Source: Cohnella nanjingensis
Lineage (GTDB): Bacteria; Bacillota; Bacilli; Paenibacillales; Paenibacillaceae
Reading direction: 5' to 3'
Assembly: GCF_014212125.1 (NCBI RefSeq)
Contig: NZ_JACJVP010000003.1
Span: 1 to 48,685, forward strand
Length of the DNA stretch: 48,685 nucleotides
In this document: piece after piece, positions 24,329-31,117 of the stretch
Layout: every line of letters begins with the position of its first letter
Numbering within the stretch: position 1 is the stretch's first letter
Notes under the pieces: model-generated
The model's input: the letters and a program-made list of their open reading frames with translations, nothing else
Told to the model about the DNA's origin: nothing
Database searches by the model: none
Translations under genes and position numbers: made by a program

Positions 24329-25264
24329 TTAATTGGCTATTTTCGGAGAAGGTGAAAGTGCTCGAAAGAACTTCGCTTTGGGATGAACAATCGGATAGGG
24401 TGCTCGCCTTGTCTGGAAGGAGCGCTTCGTTAATTGAGGATAAGTAATCGTACGCGTCGTCGCACAAAGAAACCCTAACTGTGTGGCCGCGTACCGCGTA
24501 TTAAACCGAAAACAAAACTCATCTAAATAAGCCTGCAAATGCTTAGGCCCGATCCCTCGGAAGGAGAAGCTCAGCCACCGAAAAGCCTGCCGCATCAGCT
24601 TGGCCAAGGGTTGATAGCGATGCTTGCTAGGACGAGACGAGATAAATACCTCTTGCGCGTCCATCGCGACATGCTGACCGACGAAATCCTCGCCCAGCTC
24701 CCGATCCGGGTATCGACGTTTAAGCAGGCTTTTGTCCACTTGCTTCATTTTCACGTAGGCGATCTGCGCCTGTTCGTCTACCTCGGCCCCCGCCAGAACC
24801 GGCTGATCATGGGCATGCGGGCTGTTGCTCGGATGGGAGAACGGTCCCCCATAAATCGCATCTTGCACATGGACGGAGCCGGTTAATAACGTCTTCGCAT
24901 CGGCCTTCGTCATCGCGTGACGCAGCTTATGACTCATGAGCCAGGCCGTCTTGTATGTCACGTTGATCCGCGCCATCAACTGCTTGGCGTTAATCCCGAC
25001 GGCGACCAACCGAATAGCCTGAAACCATTGCCGCAACGAGGTTCTCGTTCCTTCCATAATGGTTCCGGCCAAAAGCGAAGTCTGATGGCCGCACGTCCGG
25101 CATTCATACAAGGGGTGCCTGCGAGTGCGAATGAGATAGTGCTGCGTATGTTGACAGGATGGGCAAAAGTACCCCCGAGGCCACTTCGCGGCAAATAAGG
25201 CTTCCTTGCACTGCTCCTCGGAAGCGTCGAAATCAACCGTTGGGTCAATAGGATTGGAGTTCAT
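24329..25264 (-). CDS. Divergent IS1595/ISXO2-like transposase, possibly domesticated
   Basis: 311 residues from ATG 25264 (GGAGG nine bases upstream). N-terminal zinc ribbon (CPSCQHTQHYLIRTRRHPLYECRTCG split at 51-76), a helix-turn-helix (VGINAKQLMARINVTYKTAWLMSHKLRHAM), then a DDE-like core with QDAIYGG (first Asp), HVAMDAQEVF (second Asp) and the C-terminal PKHLQAYLDEFCFRFNTRY block typical of ISXO2. At the place of the usual NGIEGFWS motif it reads MRQAFRWLSFSF, so the third catalytic acidic/Asn residue seems to be missing. No convincing terminal inverted repeats or target duplications were seen. Expressed from a promoter with two LexA-like boxes. It may be an inactive or repurposed transposase. 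Confidence 0.85.
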   Translation of the reverse strand: MNSNPIDPTVDFDASEEQCKEALFAAKWPRGYFCPSCQHTQHYLIRTRRHPLYECRTCGHQTSLLAGTIMEGTRTSLRQWFQAIRLVAVGINAKQLMARINVTYKTAWLMSHKLRHAMTKADAKTLLTGSVHVQDAIYGGPFSHPSNSPHAHDQPVLAGAEVDEQAQIAYVKMKQVDKSLLKRRYPDRELGEDFVGQHVAMDAQEVFISSRPSKHRYQPLAKLMRQAFRWLSFSFRGIGPKHLQAYLDEFCFRFNTRYAATQLGFLCATTRTITYPQLTKRSFQTRRAPYPIVHPKAKFFRALSPSPKIAN

Positions 25265-25284
25265 ACCGGACGACCTCCGAATGG

Positions 25285-25333
25285 GAACATTAGTTCTCTT
25301 CTCTATTATACAGAACATGTGTTCCTATTTCAA
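25285..25333 (-). promoter_or_regulatory. Promoter with two LexA (SOS) boxes for the transposase-like gene
   Basis: On the minus strand TTGAAA (25328-25333), a 17-base spacer and a perfect TATAAT (25305-25310) form a strong sigma-A promoter. The spacer contains GGAACACATGTTCT, and 28 bases downstream lies AGAACTAATGTTCC. Each matches the Gram-positive LexA consensus CGAACRNRYGTTYC at 12 of 14 positions. One box inside the core promoter and one over the start region is a classic repressor layout. Confidence 0.7.
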
Positions 25334-25378
25334 CATATTTTTTCCCAGATCGACCCATATGAGAGCCTCCGCATTTCC

Positions 25379-25635
25379 CTGATCGAAGGGGATACCGAAC
25401 AAAAGAAGAAGGAAAAGATATGGCGTTCCGTAGTTGGTAGAGGGTGCTTATCGGCATCAAAATAAATGCAGGCAGCGGGACGGAGGACATCTCTCCTGAG
25501 CGAAAGGGATAGCGTGTAAAGGTGACGAATCAGCAGTGTGGTCACAGCCGGAAAGGCGTGCTTCTTATCGGCATCGAAAATAGACGCCGACAGCGGGACG
25601 AAGGTCACCTTCTGAGCGAAAGGGATAGCGTTCAA
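25379..25635. repeat. Diverged ~116-bp direct repeats right of the transposase gene
   Basis: The motif CTGAGCGAAAGGGATAGCG recurs at 25496 and 25612, with a weaker copy at 25379, giving a period of 116-117 bases. The preceding TTATCGGCATC...CAGCGGGACG segment repeats too. The stretch 25334-25652 contains no gene that I can support. These copies are inverted relative to the ones at 24140-24290. Confidence 0.65.
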
Positions 25636-25652
25636 ACGTTTCCCAGCTCGTT

Positions 25653-26456
25653 CTAAGAATAGGCAGACGTTGGGCATAGACCCGGGTTGGCTTTGCACAT
25701 CCGTTCCGTATAAGCAGGCTCCCGCTTGGCGAGCTCCGCGAAGTAGCTTCCTAAGACGTGATTGGCAGAGAGGGCGCCTTTCTGGAACGGCACCGGAACA
25801 GGATGGCGCGTATGGGAGTAATAATAGGTCGTCTCCTGCTTCGGGAGTTTGAAGACGAATGGAGGGATATGCGTGACCGCGTCGTACGGATTGTGGATGC
25901 GATAGCTGGAACCGATCCGGGCGGCATAGGTGCCGGCAAAAGCCGAATCGCCAACGCGCGGCGAACCGAAGGTATAAATGTAGGGGGAACGGAATTTGGT
26001 GTTGGCGGACACGTCTAGCGCACATAATGAGGCAATCGCAGCGCCCAAGCTATGGCCGGTAATATAGAGCCGCTTGCCGGGCGATACCTTCCGGAGCGCA
26101 GCCAAGATGACGCCTCTCATCGAGTCGTAAATGGCGTTGAAACCGCGATGGACCAGGCCGGAATCCCTCATGTATTTGAACTTGACTTGCGACGCCATCG
26201 CGTCGGAGACCCAGTCCGACGTAGAGCTGGTGCCTCGAAACGCAACGATCGCGTCATGCTTGGATTCGAGAATGAATCCGAACCATTCGCGAACGCCGTC
26301 AAACGATTGACCTTTGAACGCTTCAACGACATCATAGGCGGCAGGCAATACAAACGTACCGTCCGGATTGTCATACTGCGTATACGTCTGGCCGCACACA
26401 GCGGCGAGAAAAACGGCTTTGGCCCTATCGTATCCTTGTGCTTGCAAGCGCACCAC
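25653..26456 (-). CDS. Class 3 lipase (alpha/beta hydrolase)
   Basis: 267 residues. The nucleophile elbow ITGHSLGAAIAS holds Ser about 132; FRGTSSTSDWVSD is the conserved lipase 3 oxyanion/loop motif; the acid is in HNPYDAVTHIPP (Asp) and a C-terminal His follows (ALSANHVLGSYF). No signal peptide is apparent, so it would be cytoplasmic or exported by another way. The start is GTG 26456 after GGGGGAGGGG. Members hydrolyse triacylglycerols or related esters. Bracketed by tandem repeats on both sides. Confidence 0.9.
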   Translation of the reverse strand: MVRLQAQGYDRAKAVFLAAVCGQTYTQYDNPDGTFVLPAAYDVVEAFKGQSFDGVREWFGFILESKHDAIVAFRGTSSTSDWVSDAMASQVKFKYMRDSGLVHRGFNAIYDSMRGVILAALRKVSPGKRLYITGHSLGAAIASLCALDVSANTKFRSPYIYTFGSPRVGDSAFAGTYAARIGSSYRIHNPYDAVTHIPPFVFKLPKQETTYYYSHTRHPVPVPFQKGALSANHVLGSYFAELAKREPAYTERMCKANPGLCPTSAYS

Positions 26457-26532
26457 GCCCCTCCCCCTATCCTATTGAGGAAAGGGGAAAGAGGTGACAA
26501 ACGCGGAGGGCGGAGCCCGCTTCAAACCCGGA

Positions 26533-26817
26533 TACTCCGCTGCGGCGCGGAATCCGTAAGACTGCGCATCGGCTTCTCGTGCAGAACGGATATTTCGCCG
26601 CGGCACGGAGTCCGGCAGAACGCACAGCTGCTTCTGTACAGAACGATTACTTCGTCGCTGCGCGGAATCCGGCGGCCTGTGCGTCAACTTCCGTACAGAA
26701 CGATTACTTCGCCGCTGCGCGGAATCCGGCGGCCTGTGCGTCAACTTCCGTACAGAACGATTACTTCGCCGCTGCGCGGAATCCGGCAGCCTGTGCGTCA
26801 GCTTCCGTACAGAACAT
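26533..26817. repeat. Five 57-bp units that copy the 3' end of the PLD-Excalibur gene
   Basis: Units start at 26533, 26590, 26647, 26704 and 26761, each 57 bases (19 codons). The last is the true end of the gene (CTEADAQAAGFRAAAK plus stop). The next two are nearly identical and, in the same frame, encode FCTEVDAQAAGFRAA-type peptides each ending in a stop; the outer two are progressively diverged. The array fills the 304-bp gap to the lipase gene. Confidence 0.9.
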
Positions 26818-27606
26818 TTGCTCCGCCTTGGTACGGTCATAATTTGCGCCGCCGGGAACATGGTAGATCTTGTCGCCTTTGGCGTTAATGTTGCCTTTGA
26901 TCTTCGGAGTGGCGCATGAAGCCGGAGCCGCTTCGCCGCCGGCCTGCTGCCCGCCGGCTCCTGCATCCCCTTCCGCCTCTTGCGAAGCAGCATCATCAGC
27001 CTGAGGCGGGACGGAGTCTTCCGGCTGGGCGATCGAAACCTTCAACGTCTCGTATCCTTTGTCGTCGCCCCAAATCCGCTCGAACTCGTCCGCGAACGAG
27101 GCCGCGACTTCGGGATTGCGGATGACAACCAGCATCTCGTCGTTTGTCGTGCTGGCCGCCTTCGAATAGTTGAAGGAGCCCGTTGTCGCGACTTCCCGAT
27201 CGGCCACGGTCATCTTGAGGTGCATCAACCCGCTATGCCGATTGATCTTGATCGGGATCCCCGCGCTGCCCAGAAGCTTAAGCGCCTCCTTTTGCGTCTT
27301 GCCTCCCGATTGAATGTGATCCGTCATCAGCCGGACCTCGACGCCTCGCTTCTTGGCGTCTTTTAGCGCTTGTACGATATTCGGGTACGTCAAGCTGTAG
27401 ATCGCCACTTCGAGCGTTCGGCGAGCTCCCTTTATCACTTGGATGAGCTGCTCCTCCGGGTGCTGGTCGGCTTGGGTGAACGCCCACTCCAACTGGGGGC
27501 CGGAGACGGCAGCCGTAGAAGGCTTGTCGCCGGCCAAGCTGCAGCCGCTTAGCAGCAGCAAGACCAGGAAATATACGGACAACGTAAAGAGACCAGGTTT
27601 GCGCAT
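26761..27606 (-). CDS. Phospholipase D-like nuclease lipoprotein with C-terminal Excalibur domain
   Basis: 281 residues from ATG 27606 (AAGGAGGG upstream). Signal peptide with lipobox LSGC (Cys 22), so a membrane-anchored surface protein. PLD-like domain (about 40-190) with a single HKD motif HLKMTVADREVATTGSFNYS; single-HKD proteins dimerise to form the active site, as Nuc-type endonucleases do. A charged, low-complexity linker (about 195-240) leads to an Excalibur calcium-binding domain (about 243-281, with GDKIYHVPGGANYD and CTEADAQAAGFRAA). Function: probably an extracellular, calcium-bound nuclease or phosphodiesterase. Its 3' terminal 57 bases are tandemly copied downstream. Confidence 0.9.
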   Translation of the reverse strand: MRKPGLFTLSVYFLVLLLLSGCSLAGDKPSTAAVSGPQLEWAFTQADQHPEEQLIQVIKGARRTLEVAIYSLTYPNIVQALKDAKKRGVEVRLMTDHIQSGGKTQKEALKLLGSAGIPIKINRHSGLMHLKMTVADREVATTGSFNYSKAASTTNDEMLVVIRNPEVAASFADEFERIWGDDKGYETLKVSIAQPEDSVPPQADDAASQEAEGDAGAGGQQAGGEAAPASCATPKIKGNINAKGDKIYHVPGGANYDRTKAEQMFCTEADAQAAGFRAAAK

Positions 27607-27785
27607 GTCGCGTTCCCTCCTTGGACGGTTCTTCCTTTGGCACAAACCTCATCCCATTGTAGAGGAAGACCGTTCCAAGGGCAACGCGCTTTTCCTAGCC
27701 TCGCGGAGAGAAGACCGCTCCTTGCGCAGCACGCTTCTTAATTTAGGGAGAACTTCCTTGTGTCTGTCACTCGGCGTGATTTGAA

Positions 27786-27841
27786 CTTGGCATTATCGCA
27801 CTCGTCGCCTCGCCTTGGCATTATCACAATCATTGCCTCTC
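27786..27841. repeat. Two tandem 28-bp repeats
   Basis: CTTGGCATTATCGCACTCGT and the following eight bases recur directly (27786-27813 and 27814-27841) with six differences. The second copy covers the last codons of the membrane-protein gene. Confidence 0.6.
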
Positions 27842-28327
27842 CTTGGCTATCAAATATTGCCGCTTCAGGATAACGAAAAACGCGATCGTGGCGGTCTGGA
27901 CCGCGACATACATCATGAAGGAGTATCGAAGCGTCCAATCGTTGTAATGGAATACTTGGAAGTAGACGGTCAATCGTTCGAAGCCCGTTCCGAACAGCGA
28001 GCCTAACAGGATATAGACCGGGGTCGCCAATCCTCCGATCCGACAGACGTGATACACGTAAATGAACAAATAGCCGATCGGCGGATAGAGCAGCCAAGTC
28101 ACGAGATCCCAGACATCGACTTGCGCGCTATTGTTGATATCGTACAGATCGAACGGCTTCATCCCGATCGTATCGTCGAGGCCTTTGGCGAGCGTCAAGC
28201 TGAACAGCATGACGAGCGCCATGATCGAATTCGGCAGCGCCCTCGGCAGCGCGAACGCCATGCCGTAAGCCGCGATAAACGTCGCCACATTGAACCAAAC
28301 ATACGGGGGCCCATACAACAGGCTCAT
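27830..28327 (-). CDS. Hypothetical multi-pass membrane protein, second of a pair
   Basis: 165 residues from ATG 28327, overlapping the stop of the upstream gene by four bases (ATGA), which fixes the start; a longer 386-codon frame is read-through. Four to five hydrophobic helices (VWFNVATFIAAYGMAFAL, IMALVMLFSLTLA, VTWLLYPPIGYLFIYVY, VAVQTATIAFFVIL) and a conserved-looking LLYPPIGYLF. Resembles the CBO0543-type membrane proteins of Firmicutes, but only loosely. Its function is unknown; together with its neighbour it may form a heteromeric membrane complex. Confidence 0.75.
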   Translation of the reverse strand: MSLLYGPPYVWFNVATFIAAYGMAFALPRALPNSIMALVMLFSLTLAKGLDDTIGMKPFDLYDINNSAQVDVWDLVTWLLYPPIGYLFIYVYHVCRIGGLATPVYILLGSLFGTGFERLTVYFQVFHYNDWTLRYSFMMYVAVQTATIAFFVILKRQYLIAKERQ

Positions 28328-28824
28328 ATCCGAAGGCCATCCTTCCTCATGAGCGTCCGATAGGCGGAACGAACGGCAAACGCATAGTAGACGAGCAGGA
28401 TCGATTCCAACCAGTTGTAGCTCGACTTCCCATCGGCAACGAACCTCATGACGCCGCTGACGGTTATGTGTTGTTGAACGAGACCGATGAGAACGCCCGT
28501 TGCCGCAGGCAGCATCGCTTTCCAATACCATTGACGAATCCGGTCGGCGAGAGTCATCCCCCAGACGACTAGGAGCGGCGACAGCACTTGCAGGTAGATA
28601 CACCGCACGAGTCCGTGCTCGATACCGGATGCGGGCTGGATCCATTTCAAGTTCAAAGTGAGCACGGCGACGTACATATCGTCCACGAACACGACCGTCA
28701 TCCAAACGAACAGCAACTCGAACAGATGCATCGAATGATGCCTCCACGTGCACAAGGCGACCAATAGGAGAATGGTAACGGTGAAGTAGAACGCAAAAAT
28801 CAAACGGCGACGCCTCCATTCCAT
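28324..28824 (-). CDS. Hypothetical multi-pass membrane protein, first of a pair
   Basis: 166 residues from ATG 28824. A TTG at 28803 (LIFAFYFTVTILLL) has a better GGAGG nine bases upstream and may be the true start, removing a WRRRR leader. Four hydrophobic segments (IFAFYFTVTILLLVALCTW, LFELLFVWMTVVFVDDMYVAVL, LQVLSPLLVVWGMTLA, AMLPAATGVLIGLV). Family unknown. Translationally coupled to the next gene and similar in size and layout to it. Confidence 0.75.
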   Translation of the reverse strand: MEWRRRRLIFAFYFTVTILLLVALCTWRHHSMHLFELLFVWMTVVFVDDMYVAVLTLNLKWIQPASGIEHGLVRCIYLQVLSPLLVVWGMTLADRIRQWYWKAMLPAATGVLIGLVQQHITVSGVMRFVADGKSSYNWLESILLVYYAFAVRSAYRTLMRKDGLRI

Positions 28825-28958
28825 GGGCGTACGTAAAGTTTCTTTCCAAGTATGTCCTCGGGCCTACGGGAATAATCGACCGGCAGCGGCTGTCTTGCTT
28901 AACGCCAGATTCTTCATTTTCGAAGAATAAAGATGGAAATGAATTACAAACTAACGGT

Positions 28959-29717
28959 ATGAAAAATCGATCCCGACACGACATTTCCAAGTTGAGCGTC
29001 CTTGGGAATTCCTATCTCGTTGCCCATCAGCCCTATATGGTAGCCTGGTGGTCCGCGGCATTCCCCGGGTTCGGCCATTATTTGCTGAACCAGTACATGC
29101 GGGGCCTGCTGCTGGCGCTGTTGGAAGTCATCGTCAATTCGATGGCGCATCTCAACGAGGCCATGGTCTATTCCTTCTGCGGCCGGTTCGACAAAGCTGC
29201 ATCCGTCTTGCAGCCGGATTGGTCCATGGGCTATATCGTCATATACTTTTTCGCCATGTGGGACAGCTATCGTTCGGCCATTACGCAGACCAAGATGGCG
29301 CAACTGGCGGAAGCCGCGCAGCCCCCCGTTCGCCGCGTCCTGATCACCCCGATGGAGGTGCAGTATGTCGAACGGAAAAACCCGGCCGCCGGCGTCTTTT
29401 ACTCCTTCTTCTTTCCCGGCCTCGGACAGTTGTACAATCATCGGTTCGGACTGGCGTTCTACAGCATCTTCTGGTGGTGGATCTATTCGCTCTTGTCCCA
29501 CTTCTATCGCGCCGTGCTGGCGCTGATGCTGGGCCATGTCCCGCAGTCCACCGCGATGCTCGATCCGCAGTGGCTGCTGTTCATGCCGTCGGTCGTCGGA
29601 GGATCGATGTATCATGCGTACGTGACGACCTTGGAACAGAACGAACTATTCCGAAAGGAACAGCGGCAATATTTTAAGGCGCGTTACGGCGCCTCCGAGA
29701 TCGATATTTGGGGATAG
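28959..29717 (+). CDS. Multi-pass membrane protein with PGxGxxxN motifs
   Basis: 252 residues with two similar halves, each beginning with a short amphipathic PGFGHYLLNQYMRG or PGLGQLYNHRFGLA motif followed by hydrophobic helices, as in DUF5683/TM2-type proteins. ATG 28959 has only a weak ribosome-binding site. Family function unknown; in many Paenibacillaceae such proteins lie near sporulation or envelope genes, which is weak evidence. It is the first of a two-gene unit. Confidence 0.75.
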   Translation: MKNRSRHDISKLSVLGNSYLVAHQPYMVAWWSAAFPGFGHYLLNQYMRGLLLALLEVIVNSMAHLNEAMVYSFCGRFDKAASVLQPDWSMGYIVIYFFAMWDSYRSAITQTKMAQLAEAAQPPVRRVLITPMEVQYVERKNPAAGVFYSFFFPGLGQLYNHRFGLAFYSIFWWWIYSLLSHFYRAVLALMLGHVPQSTAMLDPQWLLFMPSVVGGSMYHAYVTTLEQNELFRKEQRQYFKARYGASEIDIWG

Positions 29718-29733
29718 ACGGGGGGAGCGTTCA

Positions 29734-30180
29734 TTGCTGATCATCGGGACATTCGAGCATTCTCTGGAATTGGAGCAGGCGCTCGCCGCCGTCGAGCGAA
29801 TCGGCGTGAATCCCGCTCGCATCTTGGCGGTCGGCATGGACGCGTCGACGGATCCGCGCACGGTAGCGGGAAAGAGAACGGTAGACGGCGTCGAGGTCGG
29901 ACTCGCCTGCGCCACCGCCTTGGCCGTCATCGGCTCGAGCGTCGGCTTCATCCTGGCGTGGGGGCCGATCGTGTGGGGGTTGATCGCCGCTCTGGCCGGC
30001 TTCGCCATCGGTTATGCGCTGCGCAGCCTAGGGAGCAAACGGACCGGCTCGCACCGCAGACCGCGAACACCGTGGCCGGAGGTCACGGTGTTCGTCGAAT
30101 GCCTGGACGAGCAGAGTCAGGAGATACGGGGTATTCTGCGCCGATACGGCGCGCTGTCCACCGGATGCCACACGCGTTAG
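29734..30180 (+). CDS. Hypothetical small membrane protein
   Basis: 148 residues from TTG 29734, preceded by GGGGGGAG, sixteen bases after the previous stop. An N-terminal ferredoxin-like fragment (LIIGTFEHSLELEQALAAVERIGVNPARILAVGMD) resembles general stress protein 17M/DUF1269-type domains, followed by a glycine-rich transmembrane hairpin (about 55-98) and a short basic tail. I do not recognise an established family. Confidence 0.7.
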   Translation: MLIIGTFEHSLELEQALAAVERIGVNPARILAVGMDASTDPRTVAGKRTVDGVEVGLACATALAVIGSSVGFILAWGPIVWGLIAALAGFAIGYALRSLGSKRTGSHRRPRTPWPEVTVFVECLDEQSQEIRGILRRYGALSTGCHTR

Positions 30181-30347
30181 CAGCCGGCACTCTATCGGGG
30201 CTGAGCGGCGAAAGCTTGCTTCATGTCCGGTCGCCCTCCTCTTCTCGAATGAAGCGCGTCTCCTCCACGGCCAAACATCCGTTCCGCTCGACAGTTCCAG
30301 ATTCGGGTAATAGGATGAATAAGAACCCGTTGCAGGAGGATTATCCC

Positions 30348-30956
30348 ATGCGTTTGCATAATGTTACCGTCTTCGACTTCGAGACGAGCGGTCTCGACCC
30401 TGCGCGCGACCGCGTCATCGAGATGGCCGCGATCCGCTGCTATGAGGGCGAGATCGTCAGCCAGTTCACGACGCTGGTCCGCTTTGACGGCATACTGCCG
30501 CCCAAGATCACCGAATTGACGGGATTGACCAGCGAACAGCTGGCGCTGGGGATGGACGAAGACACCGCGTTCCGCATCCTGAACCGGATGATCGGAGACA
30601 GCATCCTCGTCGCCCACAATGCCATGTTCGACCTGGGTTTCCTGCATCATGCGCTGCAGCGTCTGGCCGGCCGTTCCTTCTCCAACGACTTCATCGACAC
30701 GCTCACGATTAGCCGGATGCGCCATACGTATCCGCATACGTTAAAAGAGATGTGCGCCCGCTACGGCATCGCCAACGAACATGCGCACCGCGCCTTATCG
30801 GACGTGTACGCCACCTGGCAGCTCCTCGGCAAGCTGAACGAGGAGGAATCGGTCGAGCCTGCGCTGAACGTTCTAGGCTATCTGCCGAAGCACGGCCTGC
30901 CCAAGTGGCGGCCCGATCAAGCGCGCATGGAGAAGATCGAGATGAAGTACGCCTAA
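30348..30956 (+). CDS. DnaQ-like 3'-5' exonuclease (DEDDh)
   Basis: 202 residues from ATG 30348 with AGGAGG eight bases upstream; an in-frame ATG at 30315 is not preceded by one. The DEDDh motifs are visible: Asp and Glu in VFDFETSGLD (Exo I), Asp in VAHNAMFDLGFL (Exo II), His and Asp in HRALSDVYAT (Exo III). It is a proofreading/epsilon-like exonuclease acting on single-stranded 3' ends. It lies convergent to recQ. Not an intrinsic part of PolC, which carries its own domain. Confidence 0.9.
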   Translation: MRLHNVTVFDFETSGLDPARDRVIEMAAIRCYEGEIVSQFTTLVRFDGILPPKITELTGLTSEQLALGMDEDTAFRILNRMIGDSILVAHNAMFDLGFLHHALQRLAGRSFSNDFIDTLTISRMRHTYPHTLKEMCARYGIANEHAHRALSDVYATWQLLGKLNEEESVEPALNVLGYLPKHGLPKWRPDQARMEKIEMKYA

Positions 30957-30963
30957 CGGCTGC

Positions 30964-30984
30964 GACGCGGCGCATCGCCGCGTC
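30964..30984. terminator. Hairpin between the exonuclease and recQ genes
   Basis: Perfect 9-base arms GACGCGGCG and CGCCGCGTC around a CAT loop, eight bases past the exonuclease stop and between convergent genes. No T run. Confidence 0.45.
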
Positions 30985-31117
30985 CCGCGCCCAAGACAAG
31001 GCGCCGCCGATGGGATCGGCCGCCGCTAGGAGTCGGTTGCGGCCGCACATCCGGCCGCTATTCCCGCGCCAACAGGGGGTCCAAGGCTGTAAAAGCCGCC
31101 GGATCCCATGTTGGTCG

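Noticed and set aside
24319..25348. Short inverted CTGGGAAA at both sides of the transposase gene as insertion-sequence ends
   Set aside because: Only eight bases match and no target duplication flanks them, so the match may be chance.
26472..26996. 174-residue frame over the PLD gene's end
   Set aside because: Wrong-frame reading of the 57-bp repeats.
27830..28990. 386-residue extended membrane protein
   Set aside because: The upstream part reads the neighbouring gene in the wrong frame; the real start overlaps its stop.
29958..30956. Longer start for the DnaQ-like exonuclease
   Set aside because: The frame runs back over the preceding gene; the strong AGGAGG fixes the start at 30348.
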